Assembly: GCA_002633005.1 (NCBI GenBank)
Contig: NMRA01000184.1
Coordinates: 608,328-672,327 of the forward strand
Reading direction: 5' to 3'
DNA length: 64,000 nucleotides
Source: Phoronis australis
Lineage: Eukaryota > Phoronida > Phoronidae
The notes under the pieces are model-generated. The model was given only the letters and a program-made list of their open reading frames with translations, made no database searches and had not been told where the DNA came from. The position numbers and the translations under genes were made by a program. The first letter of the stretch is position 1, and each line of letters opens with the position of its first letter. This document shows positions 37,501 to 48,170 of the stretch, one piece after another.

Positions 37501-40500
37501 TACAATCTTTGGCATAAATATAAACTCTAGCATAATTTAGCTCATATAACGAGATTTATTTCACGTCAGTCGCAAAAGGATTACTGGCTTGACAGGTAAC
37601 AAGCATGCAGTAGGCCTAGACACTCCCAAAGTCAATCACTAAATGATCTTAGTCCAAACAACAACAGCTTGCATTCTTGTTCTCGTGTGGCTCTTCTATA
37701 CTGTAGAATAAAGTATTGAAAATATCCCCGAAATAATTATTTTGAATTTAATTCTCTCGTTGCTTTTCTGACAACACGTCTTTCCATGCATAAGCTATAT
37801 TGTTGTAACGTTGATTGGCATTAGTAAAGTATCATTTAGGTAAGTTTTGATGATTGCATTATATTCATTTTACATCATCTAGATCCTATTCTACCGGACA
37901 TGATGAACAGCTTGGACAACAGTCATACACTGTGGAACGCGTCACGTGAAAACAAAACGAGGGCTAATCAAACCCAAACCGAAGACACACGAACGAGAAG
38001 GGCAACGGAAATTGGTGTAATCGTGGCTGCAAAGCCATTCTTTGAAATGCTGACCAATGTATTTGTGGGATATCTGGTGGACAGGTAATGTTTGGACGGT
38101 CTCTCTTTTAAGGTTATGTAGGACCTTGTTCACAGGTCTGTGTACTTAGACAAATATCTACAAAACTATACATTTCAACTCATTAAAAGTATATGTACAC
38201 GTACAATTTTATTTTTGACTTTTTACCAATCTTTCTAGTAAACTTCAGCAAACAGGAAGGTACATTGGTAGCAAACAATAGTGTAAATAACATGATAAAA
38301 TTTTATTTGAAAAAAATGTTCAAAATCAGACATTAAAAAGGCGTGGAACGCGAAAGCTCTTCAAAAATACATTTCAAACGATTCCTAACGTAAATACGAG
38401 CTTGCAACGTCTACTTCAAGTTCCCCTGTGAGGTAATTTCCAGAAAAAAACACGAAATTAACGATTTCTGAAATACACGTGAAGGAAAAACTGTAGTCAC
38501 CACAGAGTTTCTAATCTCCATCCCACTTATGATAAATGTGCGCATGCGCTCACAATCATTCGACAAACAGCTGACTTACTAGAAGGATAGTAACGACAGC
38601 TTATCATGTGTGCTCGCGCTTCGAATAAAACAGTGTTCGAACACAACATGGTTTGAAGATTGGAAAAGACACTAACTTTAATTGCACAAAGATGTTATCG
38701 TTGATACATTTAGTTCATTGAGCACTACATCGTCGGGGCAAACATTAAAGTCCTTCTCTCACGCGTTGTTAACCCTTATTACATGGTTAGAGGATGTTAT
38801 AAGGATCCAAGAAGTACCTACCTCATAAGTAATACACGATCCGTACTCGAAAAAAGTTTAGATGAACGCGCCACTCACGATTCGCACACGAAGAACCACC
38901 GCCATTTTGAACTTGCCGCGAACCCGGAAGTACAATTCATTCAGGAACCCAGGCTAAGAAAACGCCGTCAGTGCGAGTGCCTGTGACCAGCCTGCAAACG
39001 GGGATAAAATAATCGACAGCGCGCCTTAATTTTAATAAAATCAAAATACGGACAATTTTATTGAATTTGCTCAAGAAATGTGGCAAATAAATTTTGACAG
39101 AAATTATTTTGCCAGACTCGGGACCGCAGCCTATCGGACCCGGTGCCGATGGAGACCAGACACTGTCGAACGGTAAACGCATGTGGTTGCAAGCTGTTTT
39201 GTCGAAGTAAAATGGTCAAATCATAAGTGCTGCATATATTCAAGGGTAGTTTCAGACATTTGCATGAAATTATGGGCTGGTTAGTCCTGTGTCACACTGC
39301 CGCGGCAGACCTTAGTTAGCCTCAGTGCCAGCTGCCTGTGAAGACTATCGTCAAAATACTGCTTGTTAGTAGGCCTATACAGCTTTGCGCCAAGGCTACC
39401 CTTAGACCTAACTGGTCGCTGGCCGCAGCGCGCTCGCTCAAACGAGGTTTATTTAGAACTTGGCTTCTGGCGAACTGTGCAAAGTTGTTGGCTTTCAATA
39501 GAGATTTTCCCAGGCTTTATATGAGCGCACCAAGCCTAAAAAAATGGGGGTGGGGGCTGGAATTTTTGGGAATATCTACCTTTTACTATAAGATTCACTG
39601 GGTACATTCAGAGCTATGAATTGCAGACGCTAAATTTTGGTACTTCTTGTCTTCTAGTGGACTTTTGTCTCGTTTTCTACTTTTTTCTGAGTTCGTGCTT
39701 CTCTGACTGAGGCAAACCTTTTTCCATTTCTCCAAATAGGGGGCTCTTTCGAGCACATAAGTATGACAAGTCTAATACAAAATGTTATCATTTTTTATTC
39801 ATTAAGCCAAAATCATTCAACCTTTTACGATAAGTAACTTAAAATGCACAATACTTTACAACATGTATGCATCCAACAGCACAAGTTTCCATGATATGAA
39901 AGTGGACATACATCTAACTGTTACCATGGAGACCGAATAGCGTTTCCTTACACCAGAATTTGGCAACCAGGATTTAAAAAATATGAAGTTGCAAGGAACA
40001 AGAATTGGAGGCTTGAAGCTTCACAAACCAACATAGCTTATTTCTCTAGTTTAGGTTTTTCATATTGTTGACTATAACCTGAATTGAGAAAGCAATAAGT
40101 TACAAAACATGACTTGAAAGCAATTGAGACTTAAAATTTAGAAAAATATGAATCATTTTGTGACACCGAATCAAGCCTTGAACAGCAGTTGACAGTCAAA
40201 CAAAAAACCACTTCAAAATTATTTCAACTATTTTTTTAGCTTAGAGTAAGATCACCTGAATGGGAAATTCACAGTAAAATAATTTCAATATATCTCATAT
40301 TTTTTACAGAAATACGAAAAAATGAACAAAGTTCCTTTTTTGTAGCAGCTTTGCCAAAATGTATCAACGTTAAATCTTCACAAATTACAAAGTAGCTGGT
40401 TGAAAATGTCTTTCAGTTCAGCAAAAGTCGCCATTTTGTCAGTGTCGCCAGAAATGAATTGTGAGCACATTTATCACTAATGGTAAATAACAACTGTGAG

Positions 40501-43500
40501 GCTGAAATTTGGTGAAAACTGTTGAATCATGCAGAATAGTAAGAAAGTATATGTGTCACTAAATTTGACCANAGGAACTAAACACCAAATAATGCTATTT
40601 TAACATACTAAGTACGCGTAACATTCCAAAAAAATCAACGACAACTAACTACGTCAAAGTCAAAGTAAGATAAAATAAGAATGAAGCTGTTCATTAAGCC
40701 AAAAATCATACCTGTGAGCAACATTCGACGACAGAATAACCATAAAAAAAAATGAAAAAAAAACATGAACTTGCCTTATTTCAGGACTCTGTTATTTGAG
40801 AGAATTGCACAGTTTTCAAAATCAAAACGCTTTCTGGAATACTAGCGACATTTGAGCGTCTTACAGGCTATTCTTTTCGTAGGGTTGGACATCGGGGCCC
40901 AATGCTGCTAGGATTTGGATTCAATTTTGCTGCAACAGTGGGTAAGTGAATGGAAACACGGATTAACCGTTTGGAAATATTAATATTATTCCTCGACAGT
41001 ATATAAGTGTTGTGCTTTATTGTCATCGGAACTTTTGAAAACTGAGATAAGTACTGCAATAGTGAATGTAAAGCTCACGAGAACATGCATATGCGGATCC
41101 AGCCGAGAGGTTCTGGCGGTCCGCCGGTCCCCACTTTTCGGGAAAAAGACAATTTATATTTTTCCATTTCTCTAGGCCGTGGGGCGCAGAGATCACGACA
41201 CTTTATTTCATTACCGGTCTTCTACTCATTGTTTGTGACAGTTTTACCTGAACCTCCCCTTTCGTAAAAATCTAGATCCGCCTTTGATAAGCAAAACTGA
41301 AGAAGAAAAACCAACTGACCTGTGTTACAGGCATACTGTTTCTCTCTGTTTAATAATACTAATCTATTTCTTCAGGTTTTGCATATGCCCCCAATTTCAC
41401 GTTGCTGTTGACGACTCGTCTCTTGCAAGCCGTGGGTTCTAGTTTGTCTGTAGTGGCAGGTATTTATACTCGGCGTTTGGAACTGGTATGAGAATGTCTG
41501 TACTTGATTGGTGGTTTCGTTGGGTCAAACGGCTAGGACATTCATCGGCTCTCGATGACGACTTCCAGCTTACAAACCAATCAGATGTCTTAGCCGTTTG
41601 CCGGACCCTGCGGAAGCGGCAAAGTCAATCAAAAGCAGCCAAAGACAGCTTTTATCGCATTTAGACCTTCAACAAGCTTACTATTCGAAATTATGAATAA
41701 AACATTAATTAAAAAACATTAAACTCAGAGTCGGAGTCATTTATTTTTACTGAGTTCATGACGTTTTAATTTCCTTCATAGGCTTGGCGTTTCTCGCCAT
41801 TTCTTTTCCGGAAGACGAGGAGAGAGCAAAGGCAAACGGTCGTGCATTCACTGGCATATCTTTAGGCGTCATTCGTAAGTTATTCTGTTAAATAAACCGG
41901 GTTTGTTGCGATCGATCGAGTGTCTCCATTCGCCAACAGTTGAACAAGTACGGATCCTGCATCGCATGAGATTTGGCTGTAAACTGTGACGTAGACAGAA
42001 TTTTGGCATCAAATAAAAACCTGTAAAAAGAGGGTATTTATTGTCTCATGGATTGGATAAACGAGGAAACTAAGTACAAAACCAATTTCCCTCATTTCCA
42101 TGGTCGCTGACCTTCGCGGACACTTCACTGCTCTAGTGACTCTTAATTTTTCACGAATATTCCTATTTTGTATTTTTACTCCACATCGCAGTGAGCACGC
42201 CTGGAATGACTAACATAAGCCAAGAAAAGCCTTTTCTAACATTTCTCTTGTGTGTTGAACGAAAACTAGAACGCTGACGATAATGTTTGGCATAAACGGC
42301 AAAGATCATAAGAGTTCAATTGTAAAGGAAAATTAGTGCACAGATGCACGCCCAGAACGGACAGACGGACGGACCGAAGCCACAAAGTGTACACCTTTCT
42401 ATTATTTTTCATTCATAAATGAGAATTTTCGTTATTCGTCTATGCAAAAACATTTGTAAGAAGGGTGGGAAATTGCTGTATGGAAAAGCTTTCTTGACGG
42501 TGTCAGCAGTCCTTAGCAGTATTTCTAGTATTACTAACACTTAAGCAATTGTTATACCTTTGATTAGGTGAAGTAGGTGACGTGTGTGTGATGCTAGCGG
42601 TCATGGTTATTGAAAAATACGTAACATGCTTGGAAAATAGTTCACGGTGAGTAGCCGTCGCAAAATTTAGATGTTCGGAGCATTCTAGTTAAGACGTGTG
42701 GTCTTTATAGGTAGGAGAGGATATGTCCCTGGTGTAATTATAGAAAAGTAAAACCAGAAAAAAAACTACAGTGTAATCTATATTCAGAATTTCAAGGTGA
42801 ACTTTTACCTAGATTTGATATGGTGGACGAAAGAGTATTCACAGAAACTTTCTGCAGGGTCGTGATATAAATTCCTTGAGAAAACTTGCTGACTTGAACA
42901 ATGCTGTGAAATGTGCTTTTGAATTGTTTACTCTGTTTCAGTCGGCTACCCTTTTGGCTGCACCATATACCAATTCTTAGGACGAGCTGCACCCTTCCTT
43001 ATTCTGGCCGGATTAAACTTGGTTGACGGACGTGAGTAGAAACCAATTGATGAAGACGGTCCAAGTTGAACATTTTTAACGAAGTTGACGCATTTGTAGT
43101 CCTGCTGCCTGCGTGCGAGTCATTCATATCTGAAACTAAATTTCATGCACTTAGGTTGAAATCCAAACATTCACAAAAAAGAAGAGAATTAATATTTTTA
43201 TTAAGATTATTGGGTTCACACTAAAATGAACACATTGATGCTGGGGTATAAGTGTAAAATTACGAAATTTTCAAGTGATGTGGGTCTAATAAAATTTCAT
43301 TTAAAAACATAAACCATGAATTTCAAATACGTCAGTGCTGGTGCACGCCCTATTTGAACTCTTAGGCGCGAATGAGCGGACGATTTCTTTGCAATCGTGT
43401 ATGAAAATAAAAATTTACTGCCCGACAGAAATTCGAGAAGTCCGATAGCTTGAAAATTGCCCTGGGAAAGTTAACGATTGACTTTGTTTTTCCACTGCAG

Positions 43501-43562
43501 TTTTGCGCTTATGTTTAATAACCCCGTCGCATGCCAGGAAGGGAATGTTTTCATCACAGAAG
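31581..43562 (+). CDS. SLC18-family vesicular amine transporter-like protein, N-terminal half (8 exons)
   Basis: The joined exons are 31581-31584, 34299-34439, 37883-38084, 40883-40941, 41376-41459, 41782-41874, 42942-43031 and 43501-43562, with matching phases and GT-AG borders, giving 245 residues. SLC18 proteins are proton-coupled 12-segment carriers loading amines or acetylcholine into vesicles. TM1 (about 28-53) carries Asp41 in FLAVMLDVLLMTVV. A lumenal loop with three N-glycosylation sequons (N67, N72, N77) follows, as in VMATs. TM2 has Lys99 (VIVAAKPFFEMLTNVFVG). DRVGHRGPM is the MFS loop 2-3, TM4 has Arg150 (TTRLLQAVGSS), and DEERAKANG precedes TM5 with LGYPFG. The frame ends in phase 0 at a good donor. 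Exons for TM7-12 were not found before the next gene, so the gene is either spread further or broken. Which amine is carried cannot be told. Confidence 0.82.
31585..34298 (+). other. SLC18 intron 1, carrying a modular repeat
   Basis: Its main content is the first copy of the modular repeat at 32935-33806. No exon is seen elsewhere. Confidence 0.55.
32935..33806. mobile_element. modular repeat element, copy 1 (about 870 bp)
   Basis: The left end TTTTTATACGCCCACATA and the right end GTGGGCGTATTTTAA are inverted versions of each other. Inside are GTCCGTCC runs and then modules with the phrases CCCCCTAGTAGCAATTTT, TGTATCTTCAAAGGTCCTCA and AAAATTTGGCATATAGATAT, restarting after about 430 bp. The same ends and modules form the larger copy at 56401-58700. 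Its class is unknown to me and no transposase is present. Confidence 0.7.
34299..34439 (+). CDS. SLC18 exon 2 (N terminus and TM1)
   Basis: The acceptor is catctcatttcag and the donor is GTGAGT at 34440. It encodes the cytosolic N terminus with RLRSSRHLVV and most of TM1 (IVFLAVMLDVLLMTVV). Phase 1 on both sides. Confidence 0.88.
35385..35620 (+). repeat. dispersed repeat family B, copy 2
   Basis: It contains TATCTATAAAACTGTAGATT, GGGTCACGTGACCATGTCTT and CGATAGCAAAACAACTGTGT, in the same order as copies 1 and 3. Confidence 0.55.
35849..36757 (-). CDS. CTHRC1-like domain protein with coiled-coil stalk (nested gene, 5' exon missing)
   Basis: The minus-strand frame is open for 302 residues to TAA at 35849-35851. 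The first ~180 residues are heptad-rich (LEHRVALQEKVINELSS, ATLQSRINEVEDR, LNNKMKVLEKQ), predicting a coiled coil. The last ~130 residues match the C-terminal domain of CTHRC1: SALKIMFLGNL, MTWMITLNGKECANP, GGICIGVRSG and TGWAGGSTIIVEEI. CTHRC1 is a secreted trimeric glycoprotein acting in matrix and Wnt/PCP signalling; there a short collagen repeat makes the trimer, here a coiled coil probably does. An in-frame TGA lies upstream of 36757 and no good ATG precedes the coil, so a 5' exon with a signal peptide is expected. I place the acceptor at tgcccag before 36757, although its pyrimidine tract is weak. The family call is strong and the 5' boundary is uncertain. Confidence 0.8.
   Translation of the reverse strand, partial: TAFNSEIRHIGVALDALVKQSTRVLTLEHRVALQEKVINELSSRATLQVKVIAELKQNQATLQSRINEVEDRFRNNMTRWQNDCGVALNQLKANTKIDMGNLTKAQMQIRQEFDYSKTSVSQVIQTVDALKVDIAIMRNKQSNFDSIQLGLNNKMKVLEKQTDEIKPNVHQVTWENEYSKNSGVIQSLTFVKKRSTSALKIMFLGNLGLDKITGERAYMTWMITLNGKECANPSSIKGSFYMDSLPAHTEIIVPSVVGGICIGVRSGTLKIELKLKGPDTRHQPTYTRTGWAGGSTIIVEEI
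37883..38084 (+). CDS. SLC18 exon 3 (lumenal loop and TM2)
   Basis: The acceptor is ttacatcatctag and the donor is GTAATG at 38085. It encodes DPILPDMMNSLD, the sequons NAS, NKT and NQT, and then EIGVIVAAKPFFEMLTNVFV. The lysine in TM2 corresponds in position to the charged TM2 residue of VMATs. It ends in phase 2. Confidence 0.88.
38085..40882 (+). other. SLC18 intron 3
   Basis: A family B repeat lies at 38130-38345. The rest is AT-rich with one undefined base at 40572. I see no exon. Confidence 0.6.
38130..38345 (+). repeat. dispersed repeat family B, copy 3
   Basis: It contains AAATATCTACAAAACTATAC, TTTATTTTTGACTTTTTACC and GAAGGTACATTGGTAGCAAA, matching copies 1 and 2 in order. Confidence 0.55.
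40883..40941 (+). CDS. SLC18 exon 4 (loop 2-3 and TM3)
   Basis: The acceptor is ttcttttcgtag and the donor is GTAAGT at 40942. It encodes VGHRGPMLLGFGFNFAATV, the MFS loop 2-3 motif with the start of TM3. Confidence 0.87.
41088..41286. mobile_element. hAT-like MITE (GCGGATC ends)
   Basis: The left end GCGGATCCAG and the right end CTAGATCCGCC are inverted repeats. The element at 60131-60275 has the same GGCGGATCTA terminus. It lies within SLC18 intron 4. Confidence 0.5.
41376..41459 (+). CDS. SLC18 exon 5 (TM3 end and TM4)
   Basis: The acceptor is atttcttcag and the donor is GTATTT at 41460. It encodes FAYAPNFTLLLTTRLLQAVG and SSLSVVA. TRLLQAVGSS corresponds to the ARTLQGIGSS motif of vesicular transporters and carries the conserved TM4 arginine. 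Confidence 0.9.
41782..41874 (+). CDS. SLC18 exon 6 (loop 4-5 and TM5 start)
   Basis: The acceptor is ttccttcatag and the donor is GTAAGT at 41875. It encodes LAFLAISFPEDEERAKANGR and AFTGISLGVI. DEERAKANG is the SLC18 loop DEERG-type motif. Confidence 0.9.
42942..43031 (+). CDS. SLC18 exon 7 (TM5 and TM6)
   Basis: The acceptor is ctctgtttcag and the donor is GTGAGT at 43032. It encodes GYPFGCTIYQFLGRAAPFLI and LAGLNLVDG, matching the PFG, YEFVGK-APFL and LLDG motifs of the family. Confidence 0.92.
43501..43562 (+). CDS. SLC18 exon 8 (end of TM6, cytosolic loop), last one found
   Basis: The acceptor is ttccactgcag and the donor is GTAAGC at 43563. It encodes LLRLCLITPSHARKGMFSSQ and ends in phase 0. 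It corresponds to the segment just before the central cytosolic loop of SLC18 proteins. Confidence 0.8.
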
Positions 43563-44193
43563 GTAAGCCAGTTTTGATTAAATAATTGCTTAATCGAGTT
43601 ATTTATTAATTTACTTGTGGTAAAACTTCGGTAATAGTACGCAATACAGTTTCAATGACTTCATGACGACGCTCTTGCTTCTGATTTTCTTGTATTACAG
43701 AGACTGAAACATATACTATACTCGTAATTTATGCGCTTTAATTAAATTATTCATAACGGCGTAAATTGGTCCTTAACTGTGTAAATTGACTCTTGACGGC
43801 ATACATTAATTATTTACATACGTTTTACGCACGTAAATTTATTAATTTTCACCGTTAAAAATAATTTAGCAACTTCATTTACACGCGTAAATTGTTGCCC
43901 ATAAACGTGTCCCTGGACCGAGACTTAAAGGCGAAGGCAACCTTTTTTCATGTCATTTTTAGCAAAAATAGGGTTCGTTGATTATCCCAGACATATTTTT
44001 CACTTATTTACAGCTTTTCGTAATTTAATTAATTACTCGTCGTCTACTCCGGAAGTGACGTTTTGGGAGGCAAGAATTTCGCGCCAATTTCTTTTCATGC
44101 AGTCTGACTGTGAGATCAGTCAAGTCAGTCATTGTTCTACCTCGGTTGTGATAAGTTCGACCGTCGTTTGCTTTTGTTTACGAGTCAGTCAAC

Positions 44194-44373
44194 ATGCCAC
44201 GCTGTTGCTGCCTACCGAGATGTACTCATTATCGTCTCACGTACACAGGAAGAACTGCCCCACTTGCCCGAGTGTCCCGCGACACACTCCCAGTGGATGG
44301 TGACTTGAGCACCCAAACTGCTTACATCCCGCCGTGCGACTCCCTCGTCACTCACGTGGCACCTTCTAAATAG
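44194..44373 (+). pseudogene. THAP-like N-terminal frame, left arm of the Kolobok-type element
   Basis: The frame starts MPRCCCLPRCTHYRLT within the left arm, with the Cys pattern of a THAP zinc finger start. It then reads into the unique middle and stops after 59 codons. THAP domains bind the ends of their own transposon. Confidence 0.45.
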
Positions 44374-44869
44374 CTCCAATACAAGTCCACAATAAACTTA
44401 TCAAACTTTGGCTCACCGATCTGTTCATTGGATGACGAACTGTCCTTTTCACTGGGTGTCAATCTGGGCCTGTATTCTCTCCCACTACTCAACATCGCTG
44501 CAGGGCTGCTTACAGGCTCTGGGCTAGAGACAACAGCACACGGGGAATCACTGCTAGTTCCTGGAATTGCACGCTATGGAGTACGTTCGGAGGCATGGGT
44601 GACAGTACATGAAGTGCCTCCAGTCACTGTTTATAGTGGCTACAGCTCGCGAGGCTTCTCGCTTCAAAACCGCACTTCTGATTTCGGGGGTGGCGACGGG
44701 GCACTGCCGGGAATCAACAGCGACGGTATGGAACCCTTCTCCACGCGTTGTTTCTTAGGGACCTTCATCAATTCAGCGTACATATCTCTTTCGTAATCTG
44801 ACGGCTGAAAATGTTTGCCACTGCTTTGTACGTTGCGTGAACGGGTAGCGCTGCGTTCTTCACACGAAC

Positions 44870-44983
44870 GAGCTAGCCATTAGTACGGCGAAGTGTGTCA
44901 ACCTTCGGAAAGCGATACAAGGTACCCAAAGCGCGTGTGAGACGATAATGAGCACATCCTGGTACGCAGTAACAGCGTAGCAT
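44870..44983 (-). pseudogene. THAP-like domain fragment, right arm of the Kolobok-type element
   Basis: On the minus strand the frame reads MLRCYCVPGCAHYRLT, then LYRFPKVDTLRR, then a TAG stop after 37 codons. Cys-x-x-Pro-Gly-Cys followed by a FPK segment is the first half of a THAP zinc finger. The stop and the missing C-terminal ligands make it a remnant. Confidence 0.55.
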
Positions 44984-47517
44984 GTTGACTGACTTGTAAA
45001 CAAAAGCAAACGACGACCGAACTTATCACATCCGAGGTAGAACAATGACTGACTTGACAGTTCTCACAGTCTGACTATATGAAAAGAAATTGGCGCGAAA
45101 TTCTTGCCTCCCAAAACGTCACTACCCAAGTAGAGGACGAGAAATCAATTAAATTACGAAAAGCTGTAATTAAGTGAAAATATGTCTGGGATAATCAACA
45201 GACCTTATTTTTGCTAAAAGTGACATGAAAAAAGGTTGCCTTCGCCTTTAACCAATGCAGGCCGTAATCTAGAACTCGAACGTTTCACGAAAGAAATTGT
45301 CACTCAGCAAGAACATTTCACAAAAGATAAATGAGTAATTGGCTAATGGGGAAACAGTCTAACAGACGCTCTTGAACTAAGTAACAGCTGTTCCCAGAAG
45401 GACGCTGGATTTTTGGTGATAACAGGAACCCCGATTAAAGGGCATCTCTTTCACTCAAACCACTGACCTTTTTCACAAGTCTAGGTTAGCAGAAATATGT
45501 TTTCCTAGTCACATCGAAAAACAGACTGAATTCCTGTTTGACCTCAAATACTAGGCTTGCATGACTAGCGAAAATGATATCAGTTTTTCAGTGGGGAAAA
45601 CTACAGCCTTTTAGCCACACAGTACAGACGCGTTGTCCCGAAGATGACATTTCGCATGCGGCTGATTTGTTTCCTCATCACCCAAAATTGCTGGAAAATT
45701 TAAGGTCAAAGAATGTTCACTTTCTGCAATGATAAACACTAGCCTTCTTACCCTTCTTCATGTGGTTATGTGGGTCCTTTGCAGTAAGGTGTCGGGCAGG
45801 CAACAAAAGTACTTGCTAAAACACCAGCAGTTTTGGGTTACAAAATGCCCAGCAGTAGCCTAGGTTCACCCAATCTGAACACAACATAACATTTGGATCC
45901 ATTTGAACACAGATTATACTCGGACTCTGGATAAGAATTGATTTAACTAATGATTTGAGTACAAAATTTAAACGATTTAGTCATGAAAAAAATTAAATCG
46001 GGATTATGAGTTATTTTTTTGGTATTTAGTTCATAGCTGGTAGCATGTTTGTACAGTACGTTGTGTACTTCAAGCTTGAGTAACTTCACTGGTGAAAAAG
46101 ACGGTAAAGTTTGATTTTATGTTTGCTTTAAACTGATATAATTGGCGTGAAAATTGTTTTTTGTTTAGATAATTCCTTAGACGAATTCCATGTCACGACC
46201 ACAACGGTCGCAATCGGATGCTTTGCCAGCGGAGTTAAATGCCACTCTGCAAGTAGACGAGTGTAACTCGAAGCCTAACATAAGGTTACCGTATAGCGTT
46301 CTTCATTAGAATTACTATTGTCGCAAATTACTAAATCACCCTAGCGTTACTGTAACCTCAAGTAACAATACCTCTTCATATTTTGCAATTTTCGGTGTGA
46401 CAATGATAGACTAATGAGGATGGTAATGGAAATGCTAATGATAAGAACAACAAACACGACAACAACATTTATAATATTCATATAAACAATGACAAATTCA
46501 ACTATAAGTGCATGCTCTTCATAACTAGTTGCATATCGGGACTGTTTTTTCCAGCTTGTTCGAGTTAGCGGATTTATGTGTACTGTGAACGACCTTAATT
46601 AAGTTGAGGTGGCTTCGAGTTAGTAACTCATCATTTGTGACACCATGATCTGTCCGAGTCCTACAATAATAATATGTCTATACGTGAAACATCCATTGTA
46701 TTTAGTCCCATTTAGATATTAACATTTGACACGGCGCAACTGGCATGGCACAAGATGACCAGTGTCAAGCGTCCGTTTACACTAGACACGTAACCCATAT
46801 GTAGGTAATCCACAAGGTTGTTAAGGTAAATCGTGAACGTAATGTCGTACCTATGGTAGTTGCAAGGCCTGAATGAAGCAAAATCCGTGCCGTTTCCTAA
46901 CCAAAACAGAAAAAAATCATTCAATGAAAGAAGTAGGCAGAATATGCAAAATGTCAACATTTTCCACACACATGCTTTGCTGTCGACGCCATCTTGTCGC
47001 TGAGTTATACTGCCATAAGTTTATGTCGTGATTTGAGAAAAGATGTCAGCATTTAACCTAATGACCTAGTTCTTACTTGAATGCCATTGGTTGATTTAGA
47101 AACGAGACCGACTCACGAGATCTTAATCTGGCGGAATCGGAAACAGAAGTGGAAGACGCCATTTCGCAGGTAGTCTTTTTGTCGACAAATTTCTTTAATT
47201 TTGGGCTGCTGAGTCTTGTGTACGTAATTCAATGACTTTTTATCAGCTGATCAACGCTTTCACCAGTGGACCTACTGTACATAACTAAGCATTTGAATTA
47301 AACCCAGCCTTGACTGTTAACTGTATGTAATATTCTGACAATTTTTTAACAAAGTAAATGGTGGCCAGGATTAACGTTGAAAGACAAGGTACCAATCAGC
47401 TGACTAGCAAATCGCAGGAATTGCGGGAAAATGATAACCTGTAAGTTTGTGTGTTTTGCGCAAACTCAATAGAGGTGATTCCTTCCGCCTTGCCCCGGTT
47501 TCTCGTTTAGACATATA

Positions 47518-47659
47518 GTTGACACGGAACAAAATGATCGGGTGCAACTTGCTCTACCTCACAAATGGCTTGCAAAAGTTGTCAACATGATGTCAATTTT
47601 CTCCCTGTCAGTTCTGTTTATACACTCAATTGCGCCCGATCATCTCGTTCTGTGTCAGC
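47518..47659. mobile_element. short inverted-repeat element (about 140 bp)
   Basis: GTTGACACGGAACAAAATGA at the left and TCATCTCGTTCTGTGTCAGC at the right are inverted copies over about 30 bp with few mismatches. This looks like a small MITE. Confidence 0.55.
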
Positions 47660-48097
47660 TGATCCGAGTCAACTTTTGTAGTGTAAACGGGGCTTGTAAG
47701 ATATACAAAAAGAGTCAGATATTGTACAAAAAAAATAATCAGCGCGAAAACCTCAATTTTATGATGCTGACTTCATAATAAAACGACACTCCACTATTTA
47801 GGCACAAATCACTAACAGAATATAGTGCTTGATTTCAAATACAAATGACACTCAACGATTACGCCAACGTCCGCGATTTCAATGACTATCTGGCCGCCAA
47901 CAGCAAGGATTGGCGGTTTATTATAAAATCATAAAGATAACGGATTTTTGTTATTTTATAGCTTTAATAAAAGCTGATAAGTTTACAAAGTTTATCTCAT
48001 CATACAATAGTCCATAAATATAGATTATTACATGGCGAAGTCGTTATCCCCCGTTATCAAGAGCCCGAGTGGATTTTGGAGAATTATCGCCCGTAAG

Positions 48098-48170
48098 AAC
48101 AATTATCCCCAAAATGCGTTTTTTGCCGTATAAACAATAATTCCCGAAATGCGTTTTTCGGCCATAAAAC
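48098..48170. repeat. short tandem repeat, 2 diverged units
   Basis: AATGCGTTTTTTGCCGTATA and AATGCGTTTTTCGGCCATAA follow similar AATTATCCCC/AATTCCCG leads. The period is about 36 bp. Confidence 0.6.

Larger units (their letters stand above)
34440..37882 (+). other. SLC18 intron 2, hosting a minus-strand gene
   Basis: This 3.4-kb intron contains the CTHRC1-like gene on the opposite strand (35849-36757) and a family B repeat at 35385-35620. One undefined base lies at 35074 within a G run. Confidence 0.75.
43929..45247. mobile_element. Kolobok-type DNA transposon remnant with ~313-bp inverted arms
   Basis: TTAA flanks both ends (43925-43928 and 45248-45251). The terminus AGGCGAAGGCAACC is repeated inverted at the right. 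The arms run 43929-44241 and 44934-45247 and pair nearly throughout. TTAA duplication plus a THAP-like frame points to Kolobok; piggyBac also uses TTAA but has different ends and no THAP domain. The unique middle (44242-44933) holds no transposase that I can recognise, so the copy is non-autonomous. Confidence 0.8.

Noticed and set aside
43950-44303. 117-codon frame in the left arm of the Kolobok-type element
   Set aside because: It reads through the inverted arm in a frame different from the THAP start, and the arm's structure explains the sequence.
44428-44796. 122-codon plus-strand frame starting MDDELSFSLGVNLG
   Set aside because: It lies in the middle of the TTAA-flanked element, has no domain that I recognise, and the opposite strand is equally protein-like in places. 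I treat it as transposon interior.
47103-47171. Possible exon reading NETDSRDLNLAESETEVED before a GTAGTC donor, considered as the next SLC18 exon
   Set aside because: The phase does not match exon 8 (phase 0 gives a stop), and it does not resemble TM7 of the family.
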